This document shows positions 44,647 through 51,921 of a stretch of 51,921 nucleotides of DNA, one piece after another. The stretch is from a bacterium. GTDB taxonomy: Bacteria > Pseudomonadota > Gammaproteobacteria > Burkholderiales > Thiobacillaceae. The notes beneath the pieces are model-generated. The model did no database searches, was not told the origin of the DNA, and saw nothing but the letters and a program-made list of their open reading frames with translations. Positions within the stretch are counted from its first letter, which is position 1; the number at the start of each line of letters is the position of its first letter. The stretch lies in contig WOUQ01000014.1 of the NCBI GenBank assembly GCA_009772925.1, forward strand, positions 1-51,921, given 5' to 3'. Position numbers and translations under genes: made by a program.

Positions 44647-45501
44647 TCAGTCGAATACCACCGTCTTGTTGCCGTAGACCAGGATGCGGTTGTCGATGTG
44701 CCACTTCACCGCCCGCGACAGCACCACTTTCTCCAGGTCGGCACCCTTCTGCACCAGGTTGTCGAGGTCGTCGCGGTGGCTGATGCGGGTGACGTCCTGC
44801 TCGATGATGGGGCCATCGTCCAACACTTCGGTGACGTAATGGCTGGTGGCGCCGATCAGCTTCACGCCCCGCTCGAAGGCGCGCTGGTAGGGCTTGGCGC
44901 CGTGGAAGGCGGGCAGGAAGGAGTGGTGGATGTTGATGATGCGGTTGGGGTAGTGGCGGATGAAGTCCTGCGACAGCACCTGCATGTAGCGGGCCAATAC
45001 AAAGAAATCGACGTGGTGGGCTTCGAGCAGGGCGCGTTGCTGGGCTTCCGCCTCAGGCTTGTTGTCCTTGCTCACCTGGATGTGCTGGAAGGGGATCTTG
45101 TAGGCCTCCGCCAGCCAGTGGGTGTCCGGGTGGTTGCTGAGGATCAGCGGGATGTCGCAATACAGCTCGCCGGCGTGGTGGCGGTAGAGCAGGTCGGCCA
45201 GGCAGTGGTCGAACTTGCTGACGAAGATGGCCATGCGCGGCTTCACGCTGGACAGCGACAGGCGCCACTCCATGCAGTGTTCGGCGGCGATGGGGCCGAA
45301 GGTCTCATCGAACTTGTGCAGGCCCAGGTCGAATCCTTCCAGCGCCCACTCCACGCGCATCAGGAAGAGGCCGGCTTCGCTGTCCTGGTGCTGGTCGGCG
45401 TGCAGGATGTTGGCGTTGTGCTTGAGCAGGAAATTGGCGATGGCGGCGACCAGGCCCTTCTTGTCGGGGCAGGCGATGAGCAGGACGGCGGTATTGCGCA
45501 T
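44647..45501 (-). CDS. purU: Formyltetrahydrofolate deformylase
   Basis: The 284-residue enzyme releases formate from 10-formyl-tetrahydrofolate. An N-terminal ACT domain ([26 protein letters not shown]) precedes the hydrolase domain with [21 protein letters not shown] and the catalytic aspartate in [13 protein letters not shown] 45501 matches the family N-terminus; the start at 45525 adds eight residues. It lies 64 bp upstream of galE on the same strand and is divergent from nrdA. Confidence 0.95.
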   Translation of the reverse strand: MRNTAVLLIACPDKKGLVAAIANFLLKHNANILHADQHQDSEAGLFLMRVEWALEGFDLGLHKFDETFGPIAAEHCMEWRLSLSSVKPRMAIFVSKFDHCLADLLYRHHAGELYCDIPLILSNHPDTHWLAEAYKIPFQHIQVSKDNKPEAEAQQRALLEAHHVDFFVLARYMQVLSQDFIRHYPNRIINIHHSFLPAFHGAKPYQRAFERGVKLIGATSHYVTEVLDDGPIIEQDVTRISHRDDLDNLVQKGADLEKVVLSRAVKWHIDNRILVYGNKTVVFD

Positions 45502-45566
45502 GGTGTTATGGGCTGTGCAGTGCAATAAAACGAGCCGCCATGATACCCGACCGAGGCTGTGGACTC

Positions 45567-45652
45567 TGTGGATAAGTCTGAAAACAGTAATGGAATCTGT
45601 GGGTTTCCGAAGACGCTTGCTGTCGATAAGGCGGTGGACAAATTGTGCATAA
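45567..45652. promoter_or_regulatory. DnaA-box-like sites upstream of nrdA
   Basis: TGTGGATAA at 45567-45575 is the exact complement of the DnaA box TTATCCACA. One-mismatch copies in the same orientation are TGTCGATAA (45621-45629) and TGTGCATAA (45644-45652). DnaA control of nrdAB is known in Escherichia coli, so a similar link of nucleotide supply to replication is plausible here. Confidence 0.6.
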
Positions 45653-45660
45653 AAAAAGTG

Positions 45661-45725
45661 TTGACGAGGTGGGCTCGGACACTAGAATTAGTGCCAACAA
45701 CACAGCTAAACACTATATTTAGTGT
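45661..45725 (+). promoter_or_regulatory. nrdA promoter with two NrdR boxes
   Basis: TTGACG (45661-45666) and TAGAAT (45683-45688), 16 bp apart, form a good sigma-70 promoter. Two 16-bp NrdR-type boxes, ACACTAGAATTAGTGC (45679-45694) and ACACTATATTTAGTGT (45710-45725), start 31 bp apart, three helical turns as usual for NrdR. Box 1 covers the -10 element, so repression by NrdR when dATP is high is expected. Confidence 0.88.
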
Positions 45726-45786
45726 TTTCTAATACACCAACGGATGCCGGGCACGTCACCGGCGCCATACCGAAGGAGACGCTCCG

Positions 45787-48666
45787 ATGCAATCCGCCGC
45801 CGATTTCCAGCCCGCTTCCGGTCTCGCCCCGATTCCCCCCTTGTCCCTCGACGAATCCCCCGCCGCCTCGCCCTATGCCGGCCACAAGATCATCCGCCGC
45901 AACGGCGCTGTCGTGGCCTTCGAGCCGTCCAAGATCTCCATCGCTCTGACCAAGGCTTTCATCGCCGTCAACGGCGGCCAGGCCGCGGCCAGTGCCCGCA
46001 TCCGCGACCTGGTGGAGAACCTGACCGGCAACGTGGTGAACGCCCTGATCCGCCGCCAGCCCGAGGGCGGCACCTTCCACATCGAGGACATCCAGGACCA
46101 GGTGGAACTGGCCCTGATGCGTTCCGGCGAGCACGAAGTGGCGCGCGCCTACGTGCTCTACCGCGAGAAGCGCAACGAGGAGCGGGCCAAGCAGAAGCGT
46201 CAGCAGGCCAAGGACCACGCCCTGTTCTGCCTGGAAAACGGCGAACGCCGGCCCCTCAACCTGGACCACCTCGCCACCATCGTCGCCGCCGCCTGCGAGG
46301 GCCTGCCGGAAACCAATCCGCAAGCCATCCTGCAGGCCACCCTGCGCGACATCTACGATGGCGTGCCCATGGACGAGGTGCGCAAGTCCCTCATCCTGTC
46401 CGCCCGCTCCCTCATCGAGAAGGACCCCGACTACACCTACGTCACCTCCCGCCTGCTCATGCATTCCATCCGCCGCGAGGTGCTGGGCGAGGAGGTGGAC
46501 CAGGCCGACATGGCCGCCCGCTACATCGACTACTTCCCCGCCTACGTGAAGCGGGGCATCGAGGCCGAACTGCTGGACGAGCGTCTGCTGCATTTTGACT
46601 TGGACCGTCTCGCCGCCGTGCTGGACGCCAGGTGGGACCTGCAATTCCAGTACCTGGGCCTGCAAACCCTGTACGACCGTTACTTCCTGCATATCGAGGA
46701 GCGCCGCATCGAACTGCCCCAGGCCTTCTTCATGCGCGTCGCCATGGGCCTGGCCCTGAACGAGATCGACCGGGAAGCCCGCGCCATCGAGTTCTACGAG
46801 GTGCTGTCGAAGTTCGACTACATGAGCAGCACGCCCACCCTGTTCAACGCCGGCACCCGCCACAGCCAGCTTTCCTCCTGCTACCTCACCACCATCCCCG
46901 ACGACCTGGACGGCATCTACCAGGGCATCAAGGAAAACGCCCTGTTGCAGAAATACGCCGGCGGCCTCGGCAACGACTGGACCCGGGTGCGCAGCCTGGG
47001 CGCCTACATCAAGGGCACCAACGGCAAGAGCCAGGGCGTGGTGCCCTTCCTCAAGGTGGCCAACGATACCGCCGTCGCGGTGAACCAGGGCGGCAAGCGC
47101 AAGGGGGCGGTGTGCGCCTTCCTGGAAACCTGGCACATGGACATCGAGGAGTTCCTGGAGCTGCGCAAGAACACCGGCGACGACCGCCGCCGCACGCACG
47201 ACATGAACACCGCCAACTGGGTGCCGGACCTGTTCATGAAGCGCGTGATGGAAAACAGCGAGTGGACCCTGTTCTCCCCCTCCGACTGCCCGGACCTGCA
47301 CGACCTCACCGGCCGTGCCTTCGAAGCCGCTTATCTGCGCTACGAGGACAAGGCGGCCCGCGGCGAGATCAAGGTGTTCAAGAAGATTGCCGCCGTCGGC
47401 CTGTGGCGCAAGATGCTGTCCATGCTGTTCGAGACTGGCCATCCCTGGATCACCTTCAAGGACGCCTGCAACGTGCGCTACACCAACCAGCACGTGGGTG
47501 TGGTGCACAGCTCCAACCTCTGCACCGAGATCACCCTGCACACCAACGACAACGAGATCGCCGTGTGCAACCTGGGTTCGGTGAACCTGGCCAACCACCT
47601 GAAGGATGGCGGCCTCGACCACGACAAGCTGAAGAAGACCATCTGCACCGCCATGCGCATGCTGGACAACGTCATCGACATCAACTTCTACAACGTCGGC
47701 AAGGCGCGCAACTCCAACCTCAAGCACCGTCCCGTCGGCATGGGTACCATGGCCTTCCAGGACGCTTTGCACCTCCTGCGCATCCCCTACGCCAGCGCCG
47801 AGGCGGTGGAGTTCGCCGACCGGGCCATGGAAGCCGTCGCCTACTACGCCTACTGGGCCAGCACCGAGCTGGCCGAGGAGCGGGGCCGCTTCAGCACCTT
47901 CAACGGGTCCCTGTGGAGCCAGGGCATCCTGCCGCAAGACTCCCTGAAGAAACTGGCCGAGGAGCGCGGCGGCTACCTGGAGGCCGACTTCTCCGAGACC
48001 CTGGATTGGGACGCCCTGCGCAGCCGCATCCTCAGCGTGGGCATGCGCAACTCCAACTGCCTGGCCATCGCCCCCACCGCCACCATCGCCAACATCGTCG
48101 GCGTCTCCGCCAGCATCGAACCCACCTACCAGAACCTGTTCGTCAAATCGAACCTGTCCGGCGAGTTCACCGTGGTCAACCATTACCTGGTGCGCGACCT
48201 CAAGGCCCTGAACCTGTGGGACGAGGTCATGGTGGGCGACATCAAGTACTTCGACGGCTCCCTGGCCAAGATCGACCGCATCCCCGCCGAACTGCGCGCC
48301 CTCTACGCCACCGCCTTCGAAGTCGATCCGGTCTGGCTGATCGAAGCCGGCGCCCGCCGGCAGAAGTGGATCGACCAGGCGCAGAGCCTCAACCTCTACT
48401 TCCACGGCGCTTCCGGCAAGAAGCTGGACGAGACCTACAAGCTGGCCTGGATCCGCGGCCTGAAGACCACCTACTACCTGCGCTCCATGGGCGCCACCGC
48501 CGCCGAGAAGTCGACCGGTCGGGGCGGCGAACTGAACGCGGTGTCGAGCGGTGGCGGCGGCGGCTACGTCGCCGCACCCGCCCTGCCGGAGCCGGAGATC
48601 GTCGGCCGTGCCTGCACCCTGCGCCCCGGCGATCCCGGCTTCGAGGAATGCGAGGCTTGCCAGTAA
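45787..48666 (+). CDS. nrdA: Ribonucleoside-diphosphate reductase class Ia, alpha subunit
   Basis: The 959-residue catalytic subunit reduces ribonucleotides to deoxyribonucleotides. An N-terminal ATP-cone domain (KIIRRNGAVVAFEPSKISIALTKAF) follows a 30-residue leader. Active-site elements include NAGTRHSQLSSC, SSNLCTEITLHT with the radical cysteine, and AVCNLGSVNL, and the C-terminus ends in the thioredoxin-reducible pair CEAC. It starts the nrdA-HDOD-nrdB operon under a NrdR-box promoter. Confidence 0.97.
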   Translation: MQSAADFQPASGLAPIPPLSLDESPAASPYAGHKIIRRNGAVVAFEPSKISIALTKAFIAVNGGQAAASARIRDLVENLTGNVVNALIRRQPEGGTFHIEDIQDQVELALMRSGEHEVARAYVLYREKRNEERAKQKRQQAKDHALFCLENGERRPLNLDHLATIVAAACEGLPETNPQAILQATLRDIYDGVPMDEVRKSLILSARSLIEKDPDYTYVTSRLLMHSIRREVLGEEVDQADMAARYIDYFPAYVKRGIEAELLDERLLHFDLDRLAAVLDARWDLQFQYLGLQTLYDRYFLHIEERRIELPQAFFMRVAMGLALNEIDREARAIEFYEVLSKFDYMSSTPTLFNAGTRHSQLSSCYLTTIPDDLDGIYQGIKENALLQKYAGGLGNDWTRVRSLGAYIKGTNGKSQGVVPFLKVANDTAVAVNQGGKRKGAVCAFLETWHMDIEEFLELRKNTGDDRRRTHDMNTANWVPDLFMKRVMENSEWTLFSPSDCPDLHDLTGRAFEAAYLRYEDKAARGEIKVFKKIAAVGLWRKMLSMLFETGHPWITFKDACNVRYTNQHVGVVHSSNLCTEITLHTNDNEIAVCNLGSVNLANHLKDGGLDHDKLKKTICTAMRMLDNVIDINFYNVGKARNSNLKHRPVGMGTMAFQDALHLLRIPYASAEAVEFADRAMEAVAYYAYWASTELAEERGRFSTFNGSLWSQGILPQDSLKKLAEERGGYLEADFSETLDWDALRSRILSVGMRNSNCLAIAPTATIANIVGVSASIEPTYQNLFVKSNLSGEFTVVNHYLVRDLKALNLWDEVMVGDIKYFDGSLAKIDRIPAELRALYATAFEVDPVWLIEAGARRQKWIDQAQSLNLYFHGASGKKLDETYKLAWIRGLKTTYYLRSMGATAAEKSTGRGGELNAVSSGGGGGYVAAPALPEPEIVGRACTLRPGDPGFEECEACQ

Positions 48667-48676
48667 GGGGCCGGCC

Positions 48677-49549
48677 ATGACGCCCCGCGAACTGGCGGAG
48701 GAGGTTTCCAGCCTCTTCAGCCTGCCCGACCTGGTGGTGCGTGCCTGCGCGGTGATGGATTCGCCGTCCTCCACCGCCGATGACCTCATCGAGGTCATCG
48801 AACTGGACGCCAACCTGGTCGCCACCGTGCTGCGGCTGTCCAACTCGGTGCTCTACGCCGGCCGCGGCAACATCGCCACCCTGCACCGCGCCGTCGCCCT
48901 CATCGGCCAGAACGCGGTGCGCGATCTGGTGCTGGCCACCGCCGCGGTGAACACCTTCCGCGACATCCCGGAAGAGTTCGTCGACATGGACACCTTCTGG
49001 GACAACAGCGTCACCTGCGCCGTGCTCGCCCGCCTCATCGCCGGCCGCCTGCGCGTGCGCGACGCCGAGGGCCTGTTCCTGGCCGGCCTGCTGCACGGCG
49101 TCGGCCGCCTGGTGTTCTACGCGCGGTGCCCCGAGGAATATCGCGCCGCCCTGCGCCTGGCGCGGGAAGGCTCGTGGCTGCTGACCGACGCCGAGCAGGC
49201 CGTGTTCGGCTTCAGCCATGCCGAGGTCGGCGCCGCCCTGCTGGAGACCTGGGGACTGCCGGAGTCCTTGACCGTCCCCGTGCGTCACCAGTTCGACCCC
49301 GCCATGGCCGCCTCGCACCCGCGCGAAGTGGCCATCGTCCACCTCGCCGCCGACATGGCCGCCCACCTGGCGCCCTGCCTGAAGACCAACCGCGAAGCCG
49401 AAACCTACGTGCCCGACACCCGCGCCGCCGCGAGCATGCGGACGCTGGAGCTGAACCCGGCCGCGCTGCTGGAGATCACCGCCGACGCCCTGGCCGCCAG
49501 CCTGGAAGTCACCGAAATCATCCATCCCACCAGCAGCATCATCTACTGA
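48677..49549 (+). CDS. HDOD-domain protein
   Basis: The 290-residue protein is a stand-alone HDOD domain, a metal-independent relative of HD phosphohydrolases found in signalling. Signature segments are [45 protein letters not shown] and [16 protein letters not shown]. The ATG at 48677 lies ten bases after the nrdA stop, and nrdB follows 28 bp downstream, so it is expressed with ribonucleotide reductase. Its role there is unknown. Confidence 0.88.
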   Translation: MTPRELAEEVSSLFSLPDLVVRACAVMDSPSSTADDLIEVIELDANLVATVLRLSNSVLYAGRGNIATLHRAVALIGQNAVRDLVLATAAVNTFRDIPEEFVDMDTFWDNSVTCAVLARLIAGRLRVRDAEGLFLAGLLHGVGRLVFYARCPEEYRAALRLAREGSWLLTDAEQAVFGFSHAEVGAALLETWGLPESLTVPVRHQFDPAMAASHPREVAIVHLAADMAAHLAPCLKTNREAETYVPDTRAAASMRTLELNPAALLEITADALAASLEVTEIIHPTSSIIY

Positions 49550-49577
49550 ACCCGGAAATCACCGAGGAGACCACAAC

Positions 49578-50819
49578 ATGCTGAACTTCGAGGAAGACAT
49601 CCCCGCCACCCCCGCCATGCCTCCCATGGGCATGTCCTCCGGCATGGACGCCCTGCCGCGCCTGCAACCCCGCATGCCCGAAACCCACCCGGCCTGGATG
49701 CCCGGCGCACCCGTCTCCCCCTTGTACAAAGGAGGGCTAGGTGGGATTCCTCGGGAGTCGGAAACGACGGGCATCACCCCCCCCGACCAGGACATCTCCC
49801 GCCGCCGTGTCCGCGTCGAGGACAAGCTCATCATCAACGCCAAGGCCGACGTCAACCAGCTCGTCCCCTTCAAGTACAAGTGGGCTTGGGAAAAGTACAT
49901 CGCCGCCTGCGCCAACCACTGGATGCCGCAGGAAGTGAACATGAACCGCGACATCGCCACCTGGAAGGACCCCAACGGCTTGTCCGACGACGAGCGCCTC
50001 ATCGTCAAGCGCAACCTGGGCTTCTTCGTCACCGCCGACTCCCTCGCCGCCAACAACATCGTGCTCGGCACCTACCGCCAGATCACCGCCCCCGAGTGCC
50101 GCCAGTACCTGCTGCGCCAGGCCTTCGAGGAAGCCATCCACACCCACGCCTACCAGTACATCGTGGAAAGCCTGGGCCTGGACGAAGGCGAAATCTTCAA
50201 CGCCTACCACGAGGTGAGCAGCATCAAGGCCAAGGACGAATTCCTGCTGCCCTTCATCGACGTGCTCTCCAACCCCAACTTCAAGACCGGCACCCCCGAG
50301 GACGACCAGACCTTCCTCAAGAGCCTCATCGCCTTCGCCTGCATCATGGAAGGCCTGTTCTTCTACGTCGGCTTCGTACAGATCCTGGCCATGGGCCGCC
50401 AGAACAAGATGACCGGCGCCGCCGAGCAGTACCAGTACATCCTGCGCGACGAGTCCATGCACTGCAATTTCGGCATCGACATGATCAACCAGATCAAGCT
50501 GGAGGAGCCCTACCTCTGGACCCCCGAGTTCAAGGTCGAACTCAAGGGCATGTTCCAGAAGGCCGTGGAACTGGAATACCAGTACGCCGAGGACACCATG
50601 CCGCGCGGCGTGCTGGGGCTGAATGCGCCCATGTTCAAGGAATACCTGCGCTTCATCGCCAACCGCCGCGCCACCCAGATCGGCCTGGACGAACTCTTCC
50701 CCGGCGCCAACAACCCCTTCCCCTGGATGGCGGAGATGATCGATCTGAAGAAGGAGAAGAACTTCTTCGAGACGCGGGTCACCGAGTACCAGACCGGCGG
50801 CGCCCTGGCCTGGGATTGA
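49578..50819 (+). CDS. nrdB: Ribonucleoside-diphosphate reductase class Ia, beta subunit
   Basis: The 413-residue subunit houses the diiron-tyrosyl radical. Iron ligands and core segments are visible in [35 protein letters not shown] and [14 protein letters not shown], and the C-terminus ends in the acidic stretch expected to bind NrdA ([16 protein letters not shown]). The first 75 residues are a low-complexity extension, and a short palindromic repeat has been taken up in frame there ([15 protein letters not shown]). The catalytic core appears intact. Confidence 0.96.
   Translation: MLNFEEDIPATPAMPPMGMSSGMDALPRLQPRMPETHPAWMPGAPVSPLYKGGLGGIPRESETTGITPPDQDISRRRVRVEDKLIINAKADVNQLVPFKYKWAWEKYIAACANHWMPQEVNMNRDIATWKDPNGLSDDERLIVKRNLGFFVTADSLAANNIVLGTYRQITAPECRQYLLRQAFEEAIHTHAYQYIVESLGLDEGEIFNAYHEVSSIKAKDEFLLPFIDVLSNPNFKTGTPEDDQTFLKSLIAFACIMEGLFFYVGFVQILAMGRQNKMTGAAEQYQYILRDESMHCNFGIDMINQIKLEEPYLWTPEFKVELKGMFQKAVELEYQYAEDTMPRGVLGLNAPMFKEYLRFIANRRATQIGLDELFPGANNPFPWMAEMIDLKKEKNFFETRVTEYQTGGALAWD
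49714..49745 (+). repeat. Palindromic repeat element inside nrdB
   Basis: The segment contains CCCCCTTGTACAAAGGAGGG followed by CTAGGTGGGATT, encoding [11 protein letters not shown]. This nucleotide and peptide pattern is a widespread small repeat of the PPLxKGGLGGI kind, usually intergenic. Here it keeps the frame and falls in the disordered N-terminal region of NrdB. Confidence 0.7.
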
Positions 50820-50854
50820 GAACTCCGGTTGGCAAACTGAGGAAGGATTTCTAC

Positions 50855-51430
50855 ATGGCTAGATGTACAGCACCAGTTTACGGTCATCGCACAGCGAGCG
50901 GTGCCGCAGCCTGCCCTGTATGCAGTAGCCGCTATGGCCGCTACAGCGGCTATAGCGGCTACGGGTCGTACACGTCCCCGTCCTACTCCTCATTGGGAAG
51001 CAGCGGCGGCGGGTCCGGTAGCAGCCCAAGGCCCCGCTGGTCGCGAGCAGGTTCGGCTGTGGTGTACACGCCTGCCGAGGTAAGGGCGCTCACGCCGGTT
51101 CGAGACAGCATCGAGAAACGGGTGCCCTTGCCTGATCCTCGGGACATCTTTCTCTGCCACGCGTGGGACGACCGAGGAGGGGCCGCCAAGGAACTGCACG
51201 ATCTCCTCGAGTCGCGCGGTGTTTCGGTATGGTTCAGCGAGAAGGACGTCGCCCTCGGCACGCCGTTACTTCGCGAAATCGATAAGGGACTGGCGAAGTC
51301 GCGAGTTGGGATCGTGTTGGTGACCCCTGCGCTGCTGCGTCGTCTCCAAGGAGAGGGCATCGCTGACAAAGAGCTATCGGCACTCCTAGGGATGCTCTGC
51401 ACAGCCGTGCATTTCAGGGGGCACGAGTGA
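50855..51430 (+). pseudogene. TIR-domain protein interrupted by an insertion sequence
   Basis: The N-terminus carries a small zinc-ribbon-like cysteine set (ARCTAPV, AACPVC) and a Tyr/Gly/Ser-rich linker. A TIR domain follows from about residue 97 (IFLCHAWDDRGGAAKELHDLLESRGVSVWF) with E129 of FSEKD a likely NADase catalytic residue. The domain breaks off after ADKELSALL at residue 178; the next 13 codons to the stop at 51428-51430 appear to come from an IS end. The original gene probably continued beyond the IS, outside the window. Intact relatives act in NAD-depleting antiphage or signalling systems. Confidence 0.75.
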
Positions 51431-51921
51431 TCGTAAATCAGTTGCCGAATCACGCGGCCCAGCCTGGGTTCCGAGATTGCACAATAAATGTGCGATTTCC
51501 GGTTCCAATCGCCCGGATTCGGGCCGATATCCGGCCCTCCCGCGCTTCATGGGCGCACCCCTCCCATGAGCCCCAACAAGAGATGCCGCGCCTGGAACAG
51601 ATTGGCCAGGGCAAACAGCGTGACGATCTGCCCGGTGTTCTTCCTCAGGCCCCGGTAGCGGGTCTTCAGGTAGCCGAACTGCCGCTTGACGATGCGGAAC
51701 GGGTGTTCGCCCTTGGCGCGGATGCTGGCCTTGGCATGTTCAATCTTCTCCGCAAGTTCACCCCAGGCCGTCTTCGGCAAGCCCTTGCGCTTGCCGGGCT
51801 TCATGGCCACATGCCAGGTGACCGCCTTGTCCTGGTTCTCTTCCCGTTTCTCCACCCCCTGGTAGCCGGCATCCCCAAACACGTCGGTCTCCTTGCCATG
51901 CAGCAGGGCGTGGGCCTGGGT
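51390..51921 (-). mobile_element. IS5-like insertion sequence, partial
   Basis: The element carries an IS5-type transposase gene on the minus strand and runs off the right edge. Its left boundary is inferred at 51390, directly after CTAG (51386-51389), a target used by the IS5 subgroup, and where the TIR reading frame loses family resemblance. The presumed terminal bases are GGATGCTCTGCACA. The other end and target duplication are not in the window. A small hairpin GCACA-ATAAA-TGTGC lies at 51479-51493 inside it. Confidence 0.6.
51547..51921 (-). CDS. IS5-family transposase, C-terminal part
   Basis: The frame is open from the right edge to the stop at 51547, giving 124 residues of the C-terminal part. 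A DDE-type aspartate lies in DVFGDAGYQGVEKRE. EHPFRIVKRQFGYLKTRYRGLRKNTGQIVTLFALANLFQARH is the typical IS5 end with the catalytic glutamate in the region preceding the YRGL motif. The N-terminal half is outside the window. Confidence 0.9.
   Translation of the reverse strand, partial: TQAHALLHGKETDVFGDAGYQGVEKREENQDKAVTWHVAMKPGKRKGLPKTAWGELAEKIEHAKASIRAKGEHPFRIVKRQFGYLKTRYRGLRKNTGQIVTLFALANLFQARHLLLGLMGGVRP

Noticed and set aside
45567-45652. A replication origin suggested by DnaA-box-like sites
   Set aside because: Only three sites, no AT-rich unwinding region with 13-mers, no dnaA or dnaN nearby; regulation of nrdA explains them better.
45706-48843. A 1045-codon open frame on the minus strand opposite nrdA
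   Set aside because: Same shadow effect; it crosses the nrdA promoter with its NrdR boxes and has repetitive, non-protein-like composition.
49880-51430. A 516-codon plus-strand frame running through nrdB into the TIR gene
   Set aside because: The first 325 codons are an out-of-frame shadow of nrdB; the TIR gene starts at ATG 50855 after a ribosome site.
51472-51493. Placing the IS left end at GAGATTGCACA near 51472
   Set aside because: The TIR frame already loses family resemblance at 51390, next to a CTAG target, so the boundary is more likely there.

Overview
The window is a GC-rich bacterial chromosome segment. It most likely comes from a sulfur-oxidising betaproteobacterium: it carries a complete oxidative-type dsr locus (dsrABEFHCMKLJOPNR) followed by cysG, c-type cytochrome genes, a class Ia ribonucleotide reductase with a beta-type NrdB, and a typical tsaE-amidase arrangement. 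Species assignment is inference; no 16S rRNA gene is present. Coding density is very high, many genes overlap by 4 bp (ATGA), and no gap over 300 bp lacks a gene.

Layout. 1-8880 is mostly minus-strand housekeeping: a partial secreted WED-repeat protein, a periplasmic thioredoxin, tcdA, ubiA, ubiC, recG, ridA, a small cytochrome c, murI and queG. Plus-strand mog and tRNA-Ser(UGA) are interspersed. 8883-12593 (plus) holds tsaE, an N-acetylmuramoyl-L-alanine amidase, and a NarX/NarL-like two-component pair whose soluble sensor has a four-cysteine GAF domain.

12630-16339 (minus) is a compact six-gene cluster divergent from dsr. In transcription order it encodes a 79-aa protein of unknown function, a Cas6/Cmx6-family protein, a cysteine-less DsrC paralogue (RspA type), a two-domain rhodanese, a helical 192-aa protein of unknown function, and a TauD/TfdA-type dioxygenase. 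No CRISPR array or other cas gene is visible. This is the best candidate for an undescribed system, presumably tied to sulfur metabolism by its position and its DsrC-like and rhodanese members.

16603-27508 is the dsr operon: reverse sulfite reductase DsrAB, sulfur relay DsrEFH, carrier DsrC, membrane complex DsrMKJOP, and oxidoreductase DsrL. Strong GC hairpins lie directly after dsrA, dsrB, dsrC and dsrK, and a rho-independent terminator follows dsrP. Siroheme-related dsrN, the IscA-like dsrR and cysG follow to 30892.

30965-39993 contains a protein acetyltransferase (Pat type) divergent from an HDAC-family deacetylase, a haem-containing sensor with GGDEF and EAL domains, ffh, and a CcsA-like cytochrome assembly protein. 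40007-44582 (minus) is a tightly coupled galE-rmlBACD sugar nucleotide operon ending in an ArfA-like ribosome rescue gene; purU lies upstream. 45567-50819 is the nrdA-HDOD-nrdB operon, with a promoter carrying two NrdR boxes and DnaA-box-like sites. nrdB has taken up a short palindromic repeat in frame. The window ends with a TIR-domain gene interrupted at a CTAG site by an IS5-like insertion sequence that runs off the right edge.
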